From assembly GCF_018812025.1 (NCBI RefSeq), contig NC_063044.1, positions 46,690,077 through 46,754,076 of the forward strand: a stretch of DNA of 64,000 bases. Reading direction: 5' to 3'. The notes beneath the pieces were generated by a model. It was not told where the DNA came from. It made no database searches and was given only the letters and a program-made list of their open reading frames with translations. Numbering within the stretch: the stretch's first letter is position 1; every line of letters begins with the position of its first letter. The position numbers were made by a program, and so were the translations under genes. Shown piece by piece: positions 13,402 through 25,729 of the stretch. Origin of the DNA: Megalobrama amblycephala. Taxonomy: Eukaryota; Chordata; Actinopteri; Cypriniformes; Xenocyprididae.

Positions 13402-13982
13402 ATGGGACCTATTATGCCCATTTTACAAGATGTAATATAAGTCTCTGGTGTCCCCAGATGTGTCTGTGAAGTTTCAGCTCAAAATACCCCACAGATCATT
13501 TATTATAGCTTGTCAAATTTGCCTCTATTTGAGTGTGTCCCTTTAAATGCAAATGAGCTGAAGAGGGCGGAACTTTAACAGCTTGAGCTTCGGTTGCTTA
13601 ACATCAACAAAGCTGGAGAATCTCATGCAGCCAAAATGACAATTGTCAGTAATGGTGTGTAGCTTTTACATTGTTTAAACCGGAGTCGGATACTGATGGA
13701 GAGACTCTGGAAAATGGTTAGTAGACAAATGTATGTAGTTGCTGTGGAGTTGATTCAACTCATTGACTAGCATGTGCCATCATGTTAATCTTTTGTGCAA
13801 ATCCAGCGTTGAACTCAAAGTTCAATGACGAACTGCTTCACAAACGAGGGTTCGTTTGTGAAGCAGTTCGGTGTAAAATTGATGGCATTGAACTTTGAGT
13901 GTCGTAACTTTGCAGATGTTGTTTATGCTCTACATTATACACTAACTAAAGTTAAAAAAGTCAAATCATAATCATTCACCCT
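13402..13982. mobile_element. TTAA-type element with GGGACCTATTATG end
   Basis: The left part (gggacctattatgcccat, then the gatgtaatataagtctctgg stretch) matches the left end of the much larger element at 32218. TTAA precedes it and follows the right side (ttcaccct/ttaa), though the right end is diverged. It contains the double hairpin at 13813-13900. Confidence 0.65.
13813..13900. repeat. Nested perfect hairpin (possible cruciform)
   Basis: Inner arms at 13829-13847 and 13852-13870 are 19 bp, perfect, with a 4-nt loop. Outer arms actcaaagttcaatg (13813-13827) and cattgaactttgagt (13886-13900) are 15 bp, perfect. It lies inside the element at 13402-13982. Confidence 0.95.
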
Positions 13983-14294
13983 TTAAGGGCCTCAGACATG
14001 TTTTGAGTGCTCTATATAGGTAACAACTTAATGGCTACTGCAGAAATAACGTTCTGCATGTGTTGACTCACAATTGATACTGTAGTAGAGTTTGATGTTA
14101 GCATTCTGCGTAATAACCACAAAATACACAGCACACACAAATATGGAGTGAAAGAGTTTATTGATAATCACACCAAACAGTACTTTTCAGTGTTGCACGA
14201 AATATATTTCATTATAATTCTATAGCATTTATCTAGCAACTCTTGTCCGTCATATAAAAAGCATTCTGCATGTTCACATACTCAGTATGTGTGA

Positions 14295-14520
14295 GTACTT
14301 TTTCTTTCTCCAAAGAAATTGATACTTTTATTCAGCAACGTTGCACTGAACTGATCAAAAGTGACAGTAAATATTTATATTGATTTATATTTCAAATAAA
14401 TGCTTTCATTTTATTAACTTTCTGTTCATCAAATATTCCTGGGAGAAAAAAAATGGTTTCCACAGAAATATTAAGCAGTACGACTGTTTTCAACATATTT
14501 CAGGCAGACAGGGAAAACCA
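14295..14520. mobile_element. Fragment of Tc1-type palindromic family
   Basis: The words aaaagtgacagtaaa, tttctgttcatcaaa and atattaagcagtacgactg match the family also seen at 36740-37165, 41539-41880, 41975-42898 and 52210-52570. No terminus is kept. Confidence 0.6.
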
Positions 14521-16554
14521 AAACAAAAACACAATAATTCATCATCCTCTAAACCTTAATTCTCAATAAGAACTTCTGTAGACATCTGGCAGAAATAAAG
14601 TCAATCTGTGAAGCTGTAATGCTGTTTTTGGAGTTGTTTAATCATCCTCTGCTGAGATCTTGTGAGATTTAATGTTTTCTTTTATCTTTAGTTGATTTCA
14701 TCTAAGGCTGTGACTGGAAGTCATTTGTAGTTCTTGTTTCTCTTTTATTCAGTGATTCTGCTTGTTAACAGCAGGTGTTCATCAGTGTCAGAATTCACTC
14801 ATTTGTTTTTATTCTCTCTGTCAAGTGGACTATAGTATTAAACTAATGTAGTGAATAATGAATGAGGGTATGATTTGGAACACAGCCTCTGAGTGTCGAC
14901 TTTGAGGGCTGTTAATTCACAGTACATTGCTGTAGGCTACTTTTTGAAAACGACAAAGAATGCATTTTTTTCTATGGTATATTACTGTAAAAACAGTATG
15001 TTACCAGAATTTAGCCACATTTTTAACAGTGTAACTAGGAACACAGACGAGCAGGCAGACAGGGAAAATCAAACACAACCTGACACAAAATTTTTATAAT
15101 CAGCATTTTTTCTGGCATCATGTATTTATTTTTTTCACTCGCTCTTCATTCTGGGATTGCCTTCTGTGAAGAAAACATGCAGTGCTGACCTAGAATTTGA
15201 AAAAAAAAAAAAGGTATTTTGGCATAATTATGCTGTCAACCTTTTGAACTAGTCTTCGTGTCTCTGCCTGTTAAGCCTAAAATACTGCCTTCGTAGGCGG
15301 CTCAGAAGGATTTGGAACAGAGCAAGGGTCTCTGACTCATAATGACTCTACTGAGTGATATCTTATGCTGCATTTGAGAGCACAGTATTATAATATTTTA
15401 ATGAAGCCTGTTTTTGAGGTGTCACAGCTGAGCATGAACTGTAGTTGAACTAGGAAAAGGAAAGAAAACTAGAAAAAAAAAAAAACATTTAAGTTGCTTA
15501 AATCCACAAATAAGCAAATAAATGGAAGAGGGCATTAAATGAGTGGAAGAGAGTAAGTGAATTATCTATGGATGAATCCACACGGACACTGTCTGAAATG
15601 ACAGTAACACTGGATGCACAGAAATAAACAAAAATAATGAATGTTTGAAAGATTATTTCTCTGTTGACTTATCACTTTCTTCTTCTGTACTAGTTTTAAG
15701 CTTTATTGTCTAGAATACTCTGTTCATACTTTCCCTCCTCAGACCTTTAATTAGTGCTAGTCAAGCACATATAACTACAATAACATTTATGACAGAGGTG
15801 ATAAAAATTAAATTGGGTAATGTTGCATGTCCAGTAATGGTCTTTGTTTAATTGGATGTAAAGATGATGAAGTTTAACTAAACCTGTCTTTGACCGTGTC
15901 TGCGTGTGACTGTGTGAATTTGTGTTTCCGCTGTGTACCTGTTTCGTCAGTGGTATGAATTATGAATTATTCACCCCATCACTGTTAATGCTCCGTGAAG
16001 CAAAGTGCTCACCCTGCAACTCTACAGATTTTTATAAACATAACTGCCGGTAAACACCCTGCCCATACCCCCTCTTTTCCATCCTGTGACAATCCACTGC
16101 AGAACGGAAATCGATTTAGGGGAACAAAACAGAACCACATCACAATAAAAATGGTCAGAACGCTTCAGTCCTCTTTGGCTTTGATAAAAGTGCTTAACTG
16201 GTTCTTAACGCTCCTGATTTAAATTTTCCCATCATTGCTCCATCCTCCGGCGAGCTGCTGGGGCGGAATGGGAATTCGTCTGAGGAGATAAGTGTTGTAT
16301 CACCTGCTTATATCATATTAGTGGAAATAGTGCTCTGGTACAATTACTGTGGTAATCAGAAAACAGGTTTCCTACTTAGCCTTTTTTATTCTATTATGTG
16401 GGAGAAAGAGGTGGTATTTTGAGATATTTTCTCTCTGTAATTTTCACTGATGGCTGAAAGTTACTTTCTTCTCACTGGTGTTTTGAGATATGAAACAACT
16501 GACAGCTTTAGACATGATGGTTGTTGTGGAGGTGTTATGACTGCAGCAATTTAA

Positions 16555-16806
16555 AGGGATAGTTCACACAAAAATGAAGATTCTGTCATCATTTACTCAC
16601 CCTCATGTCCTTTTAAACCCTGTGTGACTTTGAAGAATGTTGGAAACCAGTTTGGTGCTCAGTGACTTCCATTGTATGGACGAAAAACATTTCTCAAAAT
16701 ATCCTTTATTGTTCCACAGAAGAAAGAATGTAATACAGGTTTGGAACAACATGAAGGTGAGTATGATGACATAATTCTTTTTTTTTTTTTTTTGTGAACT
16801 ATACCT
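16555..16806. mobile_element. TTAA-flanked miniature element, 252 bp
   Basis: It starts AGGGATAGTTCACACAAAAA and ends with the inverse (gtgaactatacct), with TTAA on both sides. It belongs to the very abundant fish family with GGGATAGTTCACCC ends. A 17-bp T run lies near its right end. Confidence 0.85.
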
Positions 16807-17496
16807 TTAAAGTTTTCCATTTACTGAAAGGTAAAGTGGTTAAGTAAATTTGGAGAGTTTAATGGAGGCCTACTTGCAAACTTTGAGTTTCTTGACCTTT
16901 TTTTTTTTTCTCTTTCGTTTCCTGAGTTGAATTTGTGTGTGAACGATGATGCCATAAAAATGTCAGCGTGTCATTGATTTTGTGATGGTGTGATTGACCA
17001 TGTGGAATCATGAGGCTGAGCAGGTTTGGGTGGCAGACTGTCAAAAATATCCTGGCATTATGCCATTAGCCGCAAGGCACTGGCACTCGCTGTCCAGAAT
17101 GAGGATGTAATGCGTCTGGACTCACTTCTCTTCCACTCAAATGCTAGATCTACTCAACAGCCATGGACTTTTTCTGCTCTCCTCTGCTCACTGCATAAAT
17201 AAAAAATTGTGTGGTAGAACTTTTTAAAAATAAAGACAAAACTTTTTTTGAGTTAAGTTGAATTCATTTGCTGAATTATTTTAAGCAAATGCCTTGACAA
17301 ACTTAAAATATCAAGCTGCCATGAACTGAAATCTGCCATCATTGTAACAAGTACTTATTTAGATTATGATTAACTTTAAAACAATTTATATAATTAAGAT
17401 GAATAAAATTTTCTATGAGATTTTTCTCCAAGTTGTTTACAGTGTTTTTTAGTTTTTATTTCATGTTTTACCAATAATAATTAAAATAACCAATAA

Positions 17497-17773
17497 TCAC
17501 CCTCAGTTTTTATGAGTACATGTATGAGATTCTTTCTTCTGTTGAACACAAAGGAAGATATTTTAAAGAATGTTGGTAATCAAACAGTTGACGGTATCCG
17601 TTGACTATAGTAGGAAAAAAACAATACTATGGAAGTCAATGGGTGCCATCAGCTGTCTGGTTACCCACATTCCTCAAAATATCTTCTTTTGTGTTCAACA
17701 GAAGAAAGAAACTCATAAAAATTGAGGGTGAGTAAGTGATGACAAAATTTTTATTTTTGGGTGAACTATCCCT
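17497..17773. mobile_element. TTAA miniature element, left end lost
   Basis: The right end gggtgaactatccct/ttaa is intact. The left side begins within the caccctcagttttta part and lacks the outer 30-40 bp. Internal inverse arms (cttctgttgaacacaaag / ctttgtgtt caacagaag type) are visible. Confidence 0.7.
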
Positions 17774-19945
17774 TTAAGTTAAAAGAAAACTGCAATAATA
17801 ATGTCATTTATTTATTTAATATAAGAATCATTTTTACATTGTTCTTTATTTCTAACTCTTTCTTGTCCTAGAACATCTACAGCAATAACTTAAACTGAGA
17901 TTTTATCCTATGGAAACATAACAGACACTTCATAAAAGCCACTTTAGAGATAAACACACACTATAAAGTGGAATTAAAGAGTGGAGGAGGGCCTGGAGAC
18001 TGCGAATGAAATGAGGAAATGATGGCATCCATGTTTGAAGAAGATAATCCATGTGGCGGGCGACAAGGGAGATAAAAAACACCAGGACGGTGACTGATAA
18101 GACTCAGAGACATCGCAGAGCACTTCCAGGTCTTCAGTTGGAAAAAGGCAAAAACATTATGCTCCTGGCACACCAGTTGAAACTTCTCCAGATTTGAGGA
18201 TGACTTAGTGTGAACATTTGCAGAAAAGACCGCATTTCTCTCTGTGGGATTAAGACCCCTGGGGTAGTCTTTATTTTTGCAATTTCAGTGATAAATATCC
18301 TGTCAGTCATATAGCCAATCTGCATACTACATGATCAGTCAGAAAATAAAAAACAAAAATCGAGGGTGCAAATACAAGGTGATCAGCTCCACAGGGAGCA
18401 TTCATAATGTGCACTGTTAACACAGTAGTTAGCAGTCGAGAAGACCACTCCAAATAGCATCTAATCATGGACCCCATAAATATTCAGATTAACCTGATTT
18501 ATTCATACATCTATATTCTTAAACGAAACCTTGACCTTGAGCGAGAGAGAGAGAGAGCAGCTAAACAACTAGATGTAAATCAGCGTGACCTTTTGTGAAC
18601 ATCAAGTTGTACTTTATCTCCTACTGCTTTCCCTAAATATGATTATCTTAATGTATTCATCATATTCTTACAGTCGACCCGGCACACATTCACCTGTCAG
18701 AGATGGCACAATAGAGCCCTGCCACAGTCAAGCTTCTCTTGCCTACAGCCGTATCACAGAAGCGCTTGCGCTAATAGCACCTCTGTCTATGTCATTAAAA
18801 GCAATGTGCATCACTCAAACCAGGTCACGCCATTTTGTTCTAGAACACTCGAACCGCTTCCTTTCTTTGAATGTTTAATGAGAATTCTTTTTTCTTATTC
18901 ACAGAAGCGCACAATCCAGCTAATGAGCTTGATTTTACTCACACAGGCGCTTATACATAAACATTCACATCTCAAATACGCGCTTCTGAAGATGTCACAA
19001 ATGCGACATGGTTGTGAGCTTGCAAGTTAATTGAAAGTGTGTTTAATAACATGTACTGTATTATCAGTAACCTGATGACCTTGAGGTAACAGAGGTTGTC
19101 TAATCTTGACATGAAAACACCAAACTTAAGGACTAATGGAAGGTTTCTTTTCTTTGGAGAGAGAAAATGGAAAAAGAGGCATCTTTTTGAGTTTCATTAC
19201 TTGTCTAAATTGGTTTAATGGTTTTTAAGGCTATTAAGAAAGCATTTAATGTGTGTGCTAACCTCTTAAGCCTTCACAAATGTTTTGCTGGTTTTCTTTT
19301 AGTTCAGAGAGACATCCTTGGTCAATAATAGCAAATGACTATTGGCATGTTTACAATGATTCTGAATGTTAAAACGCTAGTCGCTAAGTGGTAATGACAG
19401 TACACCTTTATTCCAAACAACAGCAGTCATAATGACTTATTGACTATTTTAAAGGGTGATGTTTACTGTGTGCTTTGTATCTCATTATTCTGTGAGAAAT
19501 TTTTAGTAGATGTCATTTTAGTAGATGCTAAGTATTTTGTTTAGCTTCTGCTAAATCCTGCTAAAACCTCATTTTGCAAGACAGCGATTAGTAGGCACCT
19601 TCAAATTGCGGCTTTTGTTATGGAGGTTTTAGTTATTTGGATTAAATTTTTCATTATTAGCTCATTGTCAAAGCTGTATGGTAAATCCTAAAGGGATGGT
19701 CTGGTTCCAAAGAGATGTCTTTGGTTTTATGAGGAAAGACAGCTTTAAGTTGCTGGTGCTATATCCCTATTTAATAAGCTGCAAGCAGTCTTAAGCGGAA
19801 ATCCTTGCTGCTGTTTGTCTTGTCAGTTAAAATTAAATTGAATTTGTAACAGAGAGCAAGAAAAGAACTGAAGCTGTCAGTCAGTCCAGGAAATGAGGAC
19901 TATATGGCCTACTGTGTCTTGAGCATTCATTTCCCTCTGTCTTAA

Positions 19946-19971
19946 CTCTCTCTCTCTCTCTCTCTCTCTCT
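19946..19971. repeat. (CT)n microsatellite
   Basis: 13 CT units in intron 1. Confidence 0.95.
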
Positions 19972-20408
19972 TTATCTCTGAAGGGTGATCTCTGCTAGCG
20001 CTAGCTCAGGCATGAAGGATGAGACTGAATATTCATGTCGATTTTGTGGGCTGTGGTCTGGCAGCTGCAGGCTATGGTGATTTATCTTGAATGTCTCTGT
20101 GTGTGTACAGACATGCTGTAAAGAGAAACCTTCTCAATCATTCATCCATCCATCAAGCTCCTACACTAGATAGAAGCGGCTCTTTTGCAGATCTCAGATC
20201 AGGTGGGCAGCATTGTCCACATCAATGTCTTTGGCAAGATACGGTGTCAAAGCAGCTTTCCCAAAACAGCTTCACGCTTGTTTTTGAGGGAAGACCAAAA
20301 GCTTTCAACACTTGTTTTTCAGTCAGTTAATTGCAGCTCTGATAGACCATCTCTAGCCTTAATTATAGCATCTCTCAAACAAAATAATCACAAATTTTAG
20401 CTAAAAGC

Positions 20409-20442
<34 letters not shown>
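20409..20442. repeat. (AAAG)n microsatellite
   Basis: About eight tetranucleotide units. Confidence 0.95.
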
Positions 20443-21522
20443 GGATTTAAGTGTTGGGTTTTGTAAAGGTGGTGGTCTCTTTGCACCTCATTGCTCTGAA
20501 ATGGCTGTATTTGTCTCTGCTCAGTCTGCTGTGTAAAAATCCTTCATTGGCAAATGAATATAAATGCACCCAGCCCTCCATTTTTTCTCCTCCATGTCTG
20601 CTGAATGGGGAACATTGGGGTTGTTCTATCACTCTTTCCTTGAGGGCTATAATGTGGAAGGGCTCTGAAGGGTGACGGCGAGATTCACTTTGCATCCTGG
20701 AATCAGATGTTATCTAGTTCTCACAGACTCACAGTATTTTCTCTAATAATCTGAGCCAGAAGTCATATCTTAAGATAAAGATGCTGCACAGTTCTAATGT
20801 TCTCATGTTCCTCAAACAAACAAGTCTGAAACTCCATTTCACATATGTCTGTTAGTCTGATGAACAGCGATTATAGCCAGCATTTTTGATAATTTTCACA
20901 AAACTTTCAAGGCAGAATATTTTGTTGTATGAATATCTGAACATGCAATATATCAAAAGAAAGAACAGACCCTCTGCTTTTAAACAAACAAACAATATAG
21001 ATATATTGAACAAAAAGCCGAGAAAAGACTACAACGTGCATAAGCAATTCTTTTATCGATTATTTCTGCTCAGTTTTTCCCTGTGTTTTCATCTGGAGAT
21101 TCAGTACTTGGAAAATGCTGTCAATAGCGGGGAAGCGTTGTCTCATAAATGACGGAAAGTTCCATTAAAGAGTTAAAGGGTTGGTTCATCTAAAAAAATC
21201 ACAATGTCCTTTCAAACCTGTAAAGTTTCTTTCTTCTGCAGAACACAAAAGGATAATGTACTGGTCGATCTTTTCTGTGCTATTATAATGCATAGGGACT
21301 AAAGCTTTCAAGCTTCCAAAAGGACTAAAAGGCAGCATTAAAGCAGTATGAAAGAAGTCCACATGACTTCTACACAATAATCTAGTCTTCTGAAGCCATA
21401 TCACAGCTTTGTGTGAGTAAGAGTCTTTCAATAGAGCAGAATTTTGGCTGATTTTCTTCATATATATATACGTCTACCCTAACTCTCCTTTTACACATTC
21501 ATGCAAGGCCATGAAAGAAGTA

Positions 21523-22755
21523 CACTATATTGCCAAAGTATTTGGACACCCCTCCAAATCATTGAATTCATGCTTTCCAATCACTTCCATGGCCACAGGT
21601 ATATAAAATGAAGCACCTAGGAATGCAGACTGCTTCTACAAATTTTTGTGAAAGAATGGGTTGCTTTCAGGAGCTCAGTGAATTCAAGTGTAGGACCGTG
21701 ATAGGTTGCCCCCTGTGCAATAAGTCCATTCGTGAAATGTCCTCACTACTAAATATTCCACGGTCAACTGATAACAAAGTGGAAGCAATTGGGAACAACA
21801 GCAACTCAGCCACGAAGTGGTAGGCCACGTAAAATCACAGAGCGGGGTCAGCGCATGCTGAGGCGCACAATGCGCAGAAGTCGCCAACTTTCTGCAGAGT
21901 CAATAGCTACAGACCTCCAAACTTTGTGTGGCCTTCAGATTAGCTCAAAAACAGTGCGTAGAGAGCCTTATGGAATGGGTTTCCATGGCCGAGCAGCTGC
22001 ATCCAAGCCTTACATCACCAAGTGCAATGCAAAGCATCGGATGCAGTGGTGTAAAACACGCCGCCACTGGACTCTAGAGCAGTGGAGACGTGTTCTCTGG
22101 AGTGACGAATCACGCTTCTATGTCTGGAAATCCGATGGACGAGTCTGGGTTTGGCGGTTGCCAGGAGAACGGTACTTGCCTGACTGCATTGTGCCAAGTG
22201 TAAAGTTTGGTGGAGGGGGATTATGGTGTGGGGTTGTTTTTCAGGGGTTGGGCTTGGCCCCTTAGTTCCAGTGAAAGGAACTCTTAATGCTTCAGCATAC
22301 CAAGATATTTTGGACAATTTCATGCTCCCAACTTTGTGAGAACAGTTTGAGGATGGCCCCTTCCTGTTCCAACATGACTGCACACCAGTGCACAAAGCAA
22401 GGTCCATAAAGACATGGATGAGTGAGTTTGATGTGGAGGAACTTGACTGGCCTGCACAGAGTCCTGACCTCAACCCGATAGAACACCTTTGGAATGAATT
22501 AGAGCGGAGACTGTGAGCCAGGGCTTCTCGTCCAACATCACTGCCTGACCTCACAAATGCACTTCTAGAAGAATGGTCAAAAATTCCCATAAACACTCCT
22601 AAACCTTGTGGAAAGCCTTCCCAGAAGAGTTTAGGCTGTTTTAGCTGCAAAGGGTGAGCCAACTCCATATTAAACCCTACCGTTTAAGAATGGGATGTCA
22701 TTAAAGTTCATGTGCACGTAAAGGCAGACATCCCAAAACTTTTGGCAATATATTG
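21523..22755 (+). mobile_element. Tc1-like element, full length (1,233 bp), inactive
   Basis: It starts CACTATATTGCCAAAG and ends CTTTTGGCAATATATTG as imperfect inverted repeats, with TA on both sides (21521-21522 and 22756-22757). Nearly all of it is one transposase gene, now broken. Both ends and the TA duplication are kept, so the copy inserted whole and decayed in place. Confidence 0.95.
21657..22667 (+). pseudogene. Tc1-like DD34E transposase, frameshifted
   Basis: An N-terminal helix-turn-helix part (ELSEFKCRTVIGC, SLLNIPRST) is followed by a GRPRKITERGQR linker, a second DNA-binding part and the DDE domain. The first catalytic Asp is in WSDESRFYVW, the second in the QHDCTPVHKA stretch near 22374-22403, and the Glu in the PIEHLWNELE stretch near 22477-22508. 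Lesions: a frame change near 21772, a one-base loss near 22220, and in-frame stops at 22337-22339 and 22514-22516. The catalytic residues themselves survive. The start at 21657 is by family analogy; an upstream Met at 21609 is in the same frame. Confidence 0.93.
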
Positions 22756-23084
22756 TATGTCCAGTTTGTGAATTTTATCTTTTGAATCTGGTCTTTCCAG
22801 TAAATCAAAGCCCTTCTGAATGATTCATTATTTGCTATTAGTCAGTCTCATTTGGTTCTTGACTGGAAGGACAGATTATTATATCAATAATGATTTAAAT
22901 TTCAGCCTGTCCCTCCCACAAAGCTATCATCACATGACTTCAGAAGAATGTAGTTGCCTGGACCACTTTTATAATACTTTTACTTTCCTTTTGAAAGTAT
23001 GAAAGCTACCCATTCATTTTAACTACATGAAAAAGAGTAGCAGTCTTCAAAATGTCTTCCTTTGTGTGTCAAAAAACTCATTTC

Positions 23085-23854
23085 AATAACGCTTTGCAAT
23101 AAGGTTGCATTAGTTAACATTAAAAATACTTTAGTTAACATGATCTAAGAATTAACAATAATTCAGCATTTACTAATCTTAGTTAATGTTAATTTCACAT
23201 TTACTAACACCTTATTAATCTCAAATGTTGTATTTGTTGACATTAGTTAATGCTCTGTGAGTTAACATGAACAAACAATGAACAACTGGATTTTCTAACA
23301 TTAAAGGGTTAGTTCACCCAAAAATTAAAATTCTGTCAATAATTATTCACCCTCATGTCATTCCAAACCACTGATTTGAAACAAAAGATTTGTAAAGCTT
23401 CGAAGCTTCATGAAGCAGTGTTTTGAAATCGCCCATCACTATATTGTTGAATAAAGTTGCTATTTTGTTATTTTTGGAGCAAAAAAAGTATTCTCATCAC
23501 TTCATAACATTAAGGTTGAAACACTGTAGTCACATGAACTTAAATTTTAAATATGTTTTTAGTAGCTTTCTGGGCATTGGAAAAGAGAGTGTTATTGCTG
23601 GTGATGCAGGACTCACTGAGCCATCGGATTTGATCAAAAATATCTTAATTTGTGTTCTGAAGATGAACGAAGGTCTTACGGGTGTAGAACAACATTAGGG
23701 TGAGTAATTAATGACAGAATTTTCATTTTTGGGTGAACTATCCCTTTAATAAAGATTCATAAATACTGTAGCAAATGTGTTGCTCATTGTTAATTCATGT
23801 TAGTTAATGCATTAACTAATGTTAATAAATGAGACCTTATTGTAAAGTGTTACA
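23085..23854. mobile_element. Element with TAACACTTTACAATAAGG-type ends, host of a nested insertion
   Basis: The left end (taacgctttgcaataaggt) and right end (accttattgtaaagtgtta) are inverted repeats with a few mismatches, and repeated ttagttaa words occur inside. It is interrupted by the TTAA element at 23305-23745. A fragment with a similar ggtaacactttac end lies near 30712. Confidence 0.75.
23305..23745. mobile_element. TTAA-flanked miniature element, nested
   Basis: It starts AGGGTTAGTTCACCC and ends GGGTGAACTATCCCT, with TTAA on both sides, inserted into the element at 23085-23854. Same family as 16555-16806 and 49152-49801. Confidence 0.88.
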
Positions 23855-24603
23855 CTAATTTCTTTGTACTGCATCTGTGGCATACTGCCATTTACCACAG
23901 GGAAACGCATTATGCTACATACAATACTAATGGCAGAATATGTGGCATATGAAAATTGAAGCCTTTAATTTGCAGCACTGCAAAAAATGTTTCAATATGC
24001 AACCATCAAACCTTTTTCAAAAGTAAACACTTCAAAATTACAGTCTTGGCTACAAAAACAAAAAAATTCATTGAACACAGTCTCAAACCTTTATAATTAC
24101 TAACCAATATATTAATTATAGTCATCTGTAATATTTAAACTCTCATCATGACCAGTTAAAAAAGTAAATCCACTTAGTTTTGTTTGGTATCTCTGCAAGG
24201 AATACCAGGAGGGCACATGAGGGACAGGATATGAATATTGTATGTGATATGTAAACCACTGTTGATGTGGAGCAGCATCCATTCTGCAAACTCCACCCAC
24301 AGGAATTATATCAATGTCTTATAACCAGAAGTTCATCCACCTAGAGAATATTCCCATCTCAGGAGGATGATTCAGACAGCTTTACAGCTCAATATATACA
24401 CATTTTTTATACTAAATTATGAATGAAAGTTTAAGAAATATACAAGCTTCACATTAATGCTTTATACTCTCTGGCCAAATCTGCCCGCTTTCATTATTAG
24501 TGTATCTAGAGTAAATAAATGGAATTTATACACAGATCAACAGCATGAAATCAAATTATTTATTTTATTTTTTTTATTTTTTTCTCACTCTCCCTCTTTT
24601 CAG

Positions 24604-24754
24604 GTGTTTACACGTTATGGGAAGTGTTACATGTTTAACGCTGCCGAAGAGGGGAAGACTTTGAGGACCACAATGAAAGGAGGCACAGGCAATGGCCTGG
24701 AAATCATGTTGGACATCCAGCAAGATGAATACCTTCCTGTGTGGGGAGAAACAG
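24604..24754 (+). CDS. asic2: asic2 internal exon 2 (first exon shared by a and b isoforms), extracellular domain
   Basis: Acid-sensing ion channel subunit: a proton-gated sodium channel of the DEG/ENaC family that works as a trimer in the neuronal plasma membrane. The exon is 151 nt and reads 50 codons plus one base. It begins [12 protein letters not shown], contains [20 protein letters not shown] and ends LPVWGET, a run nearly invariant in vertebrate ASICs. The Cys in YGKC is the partner of a finger-domain Cys that would lie in exon 1. The acceptor follows a pyrimidine tract (ctccctcttttcag) and the donor is acag/gtacac. In mammalian ASIC1 and ASIC2 the alternative large first exons splice exactly in front of this sequence, so I call it exon 2. 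The MFN variant and the later exons favour ASIC2 over ASIC1. No first exon was seen upstream in the window. Exon numbering is by homology. Confidence 0.93.
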
Positions 24755-25729
24755 GTACACACACATACACACACACAGTCAACCCTGATCACACTATGTG
24801 CACTTGAGCTTTCCCAGAGCTCTCCCTTGCTAAACATCTCTCCTCATTCGCAGGAGAAACTCAGATTGTCTTACAGGTGTCTGATTAGGACAAGGTTTTG
24901 TCAGCGCTTTCAGTGTGATGCCATCCCCAGGGACACAGTGAATATTTGCCAGAGACACACACCTTGAAGAACAGCTGTGATGCTGTAATGGTGTAGACAA
25001 ATCCAGTGGGATTCATTATCAAATAGAGGTTCTTGCATCCTGTTGAACTGATCTGATGCATCTACACTTCTCAGAACAGTAGTACACAAAAAACTTCACT
25101 TTTTTTGATTAGCATTGTGAAACCCAAGGAAAGCACAGCTTCCCTCGTAGTGTGTACGATATTTCAAAGGAGATGAAAGCCTTTAAGGATTAAGAGAGCG
25201 GCATTGAGAATTCCCAGCAAAAGATTCATTAGCATTTGAAAGGTTACAAGTTTAGCTGAAGCTGAATTCTAATTTATTCCGAGAAATATCGACATACTTT
25301 TTCCAACAATGAACAAAAAGAATCAGAGCGTAATGACTATACATTTCATCAGCTGTTTTGAAAGAGTGGCCTTTAAAGCAATGGCACGAATTGTACCACG
25401 GCTTTATCGCTGCTTCAGGGCTGATATGTAAATCTTTTTCTTCACATAACTGTGAAGGATATGGACAATAACCAGATATATCTTCTACAATTCCTATATT
25501 CTGTAGATCTGATCTATGGCCTATTTTACGCATCTGTTGTCAGATCAGCTATTTGGGCAGAGTCCATAAGTGATACAGTATATTGAATTCTCGTTCTCTT
25601 CCTCACATACAAATTTGCCACATTGATGATGTACACAAGAACCAATGAAGTTTGTGCATATTTTTGTTTGCTCCTCCTCTTTTCTCCTTATATGGTGTCC
25701 AATGTGCTCACTGCTCTCCACTGCTCTTA

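Larger units (their letters stand above)
21177..23070. mobile_element. TTAA-type miniature element split by a Tc1-like insertion
   Basis: The left end agggttggttcatc follows TTAA at 21173-21176. An inner word cttctgaagccatatcacagc at about 21390 has its inverse on the far side (gctatcatcacatgacttcag near 22925), so the two halves of one fold-back element flank the Tc1-like copy at 21523-22755. The outer right end is too diverged to place exactly. A half copy of the same family lies at about 27595-27715. Confidence 0.55.

Noticed and set aside
22015..22668. 217-codon open frame on the minus strand
   Set aside because: It is the antisense shadow of the Tc1-like transposase, which is convincing on the plus strand.
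24755..24808. Continuation of the exon 2 frame past its donor
   Set aside because: It reads into a CA repeat (His-Thr), while the gtacac donor and exon 3 phase fit exactly.
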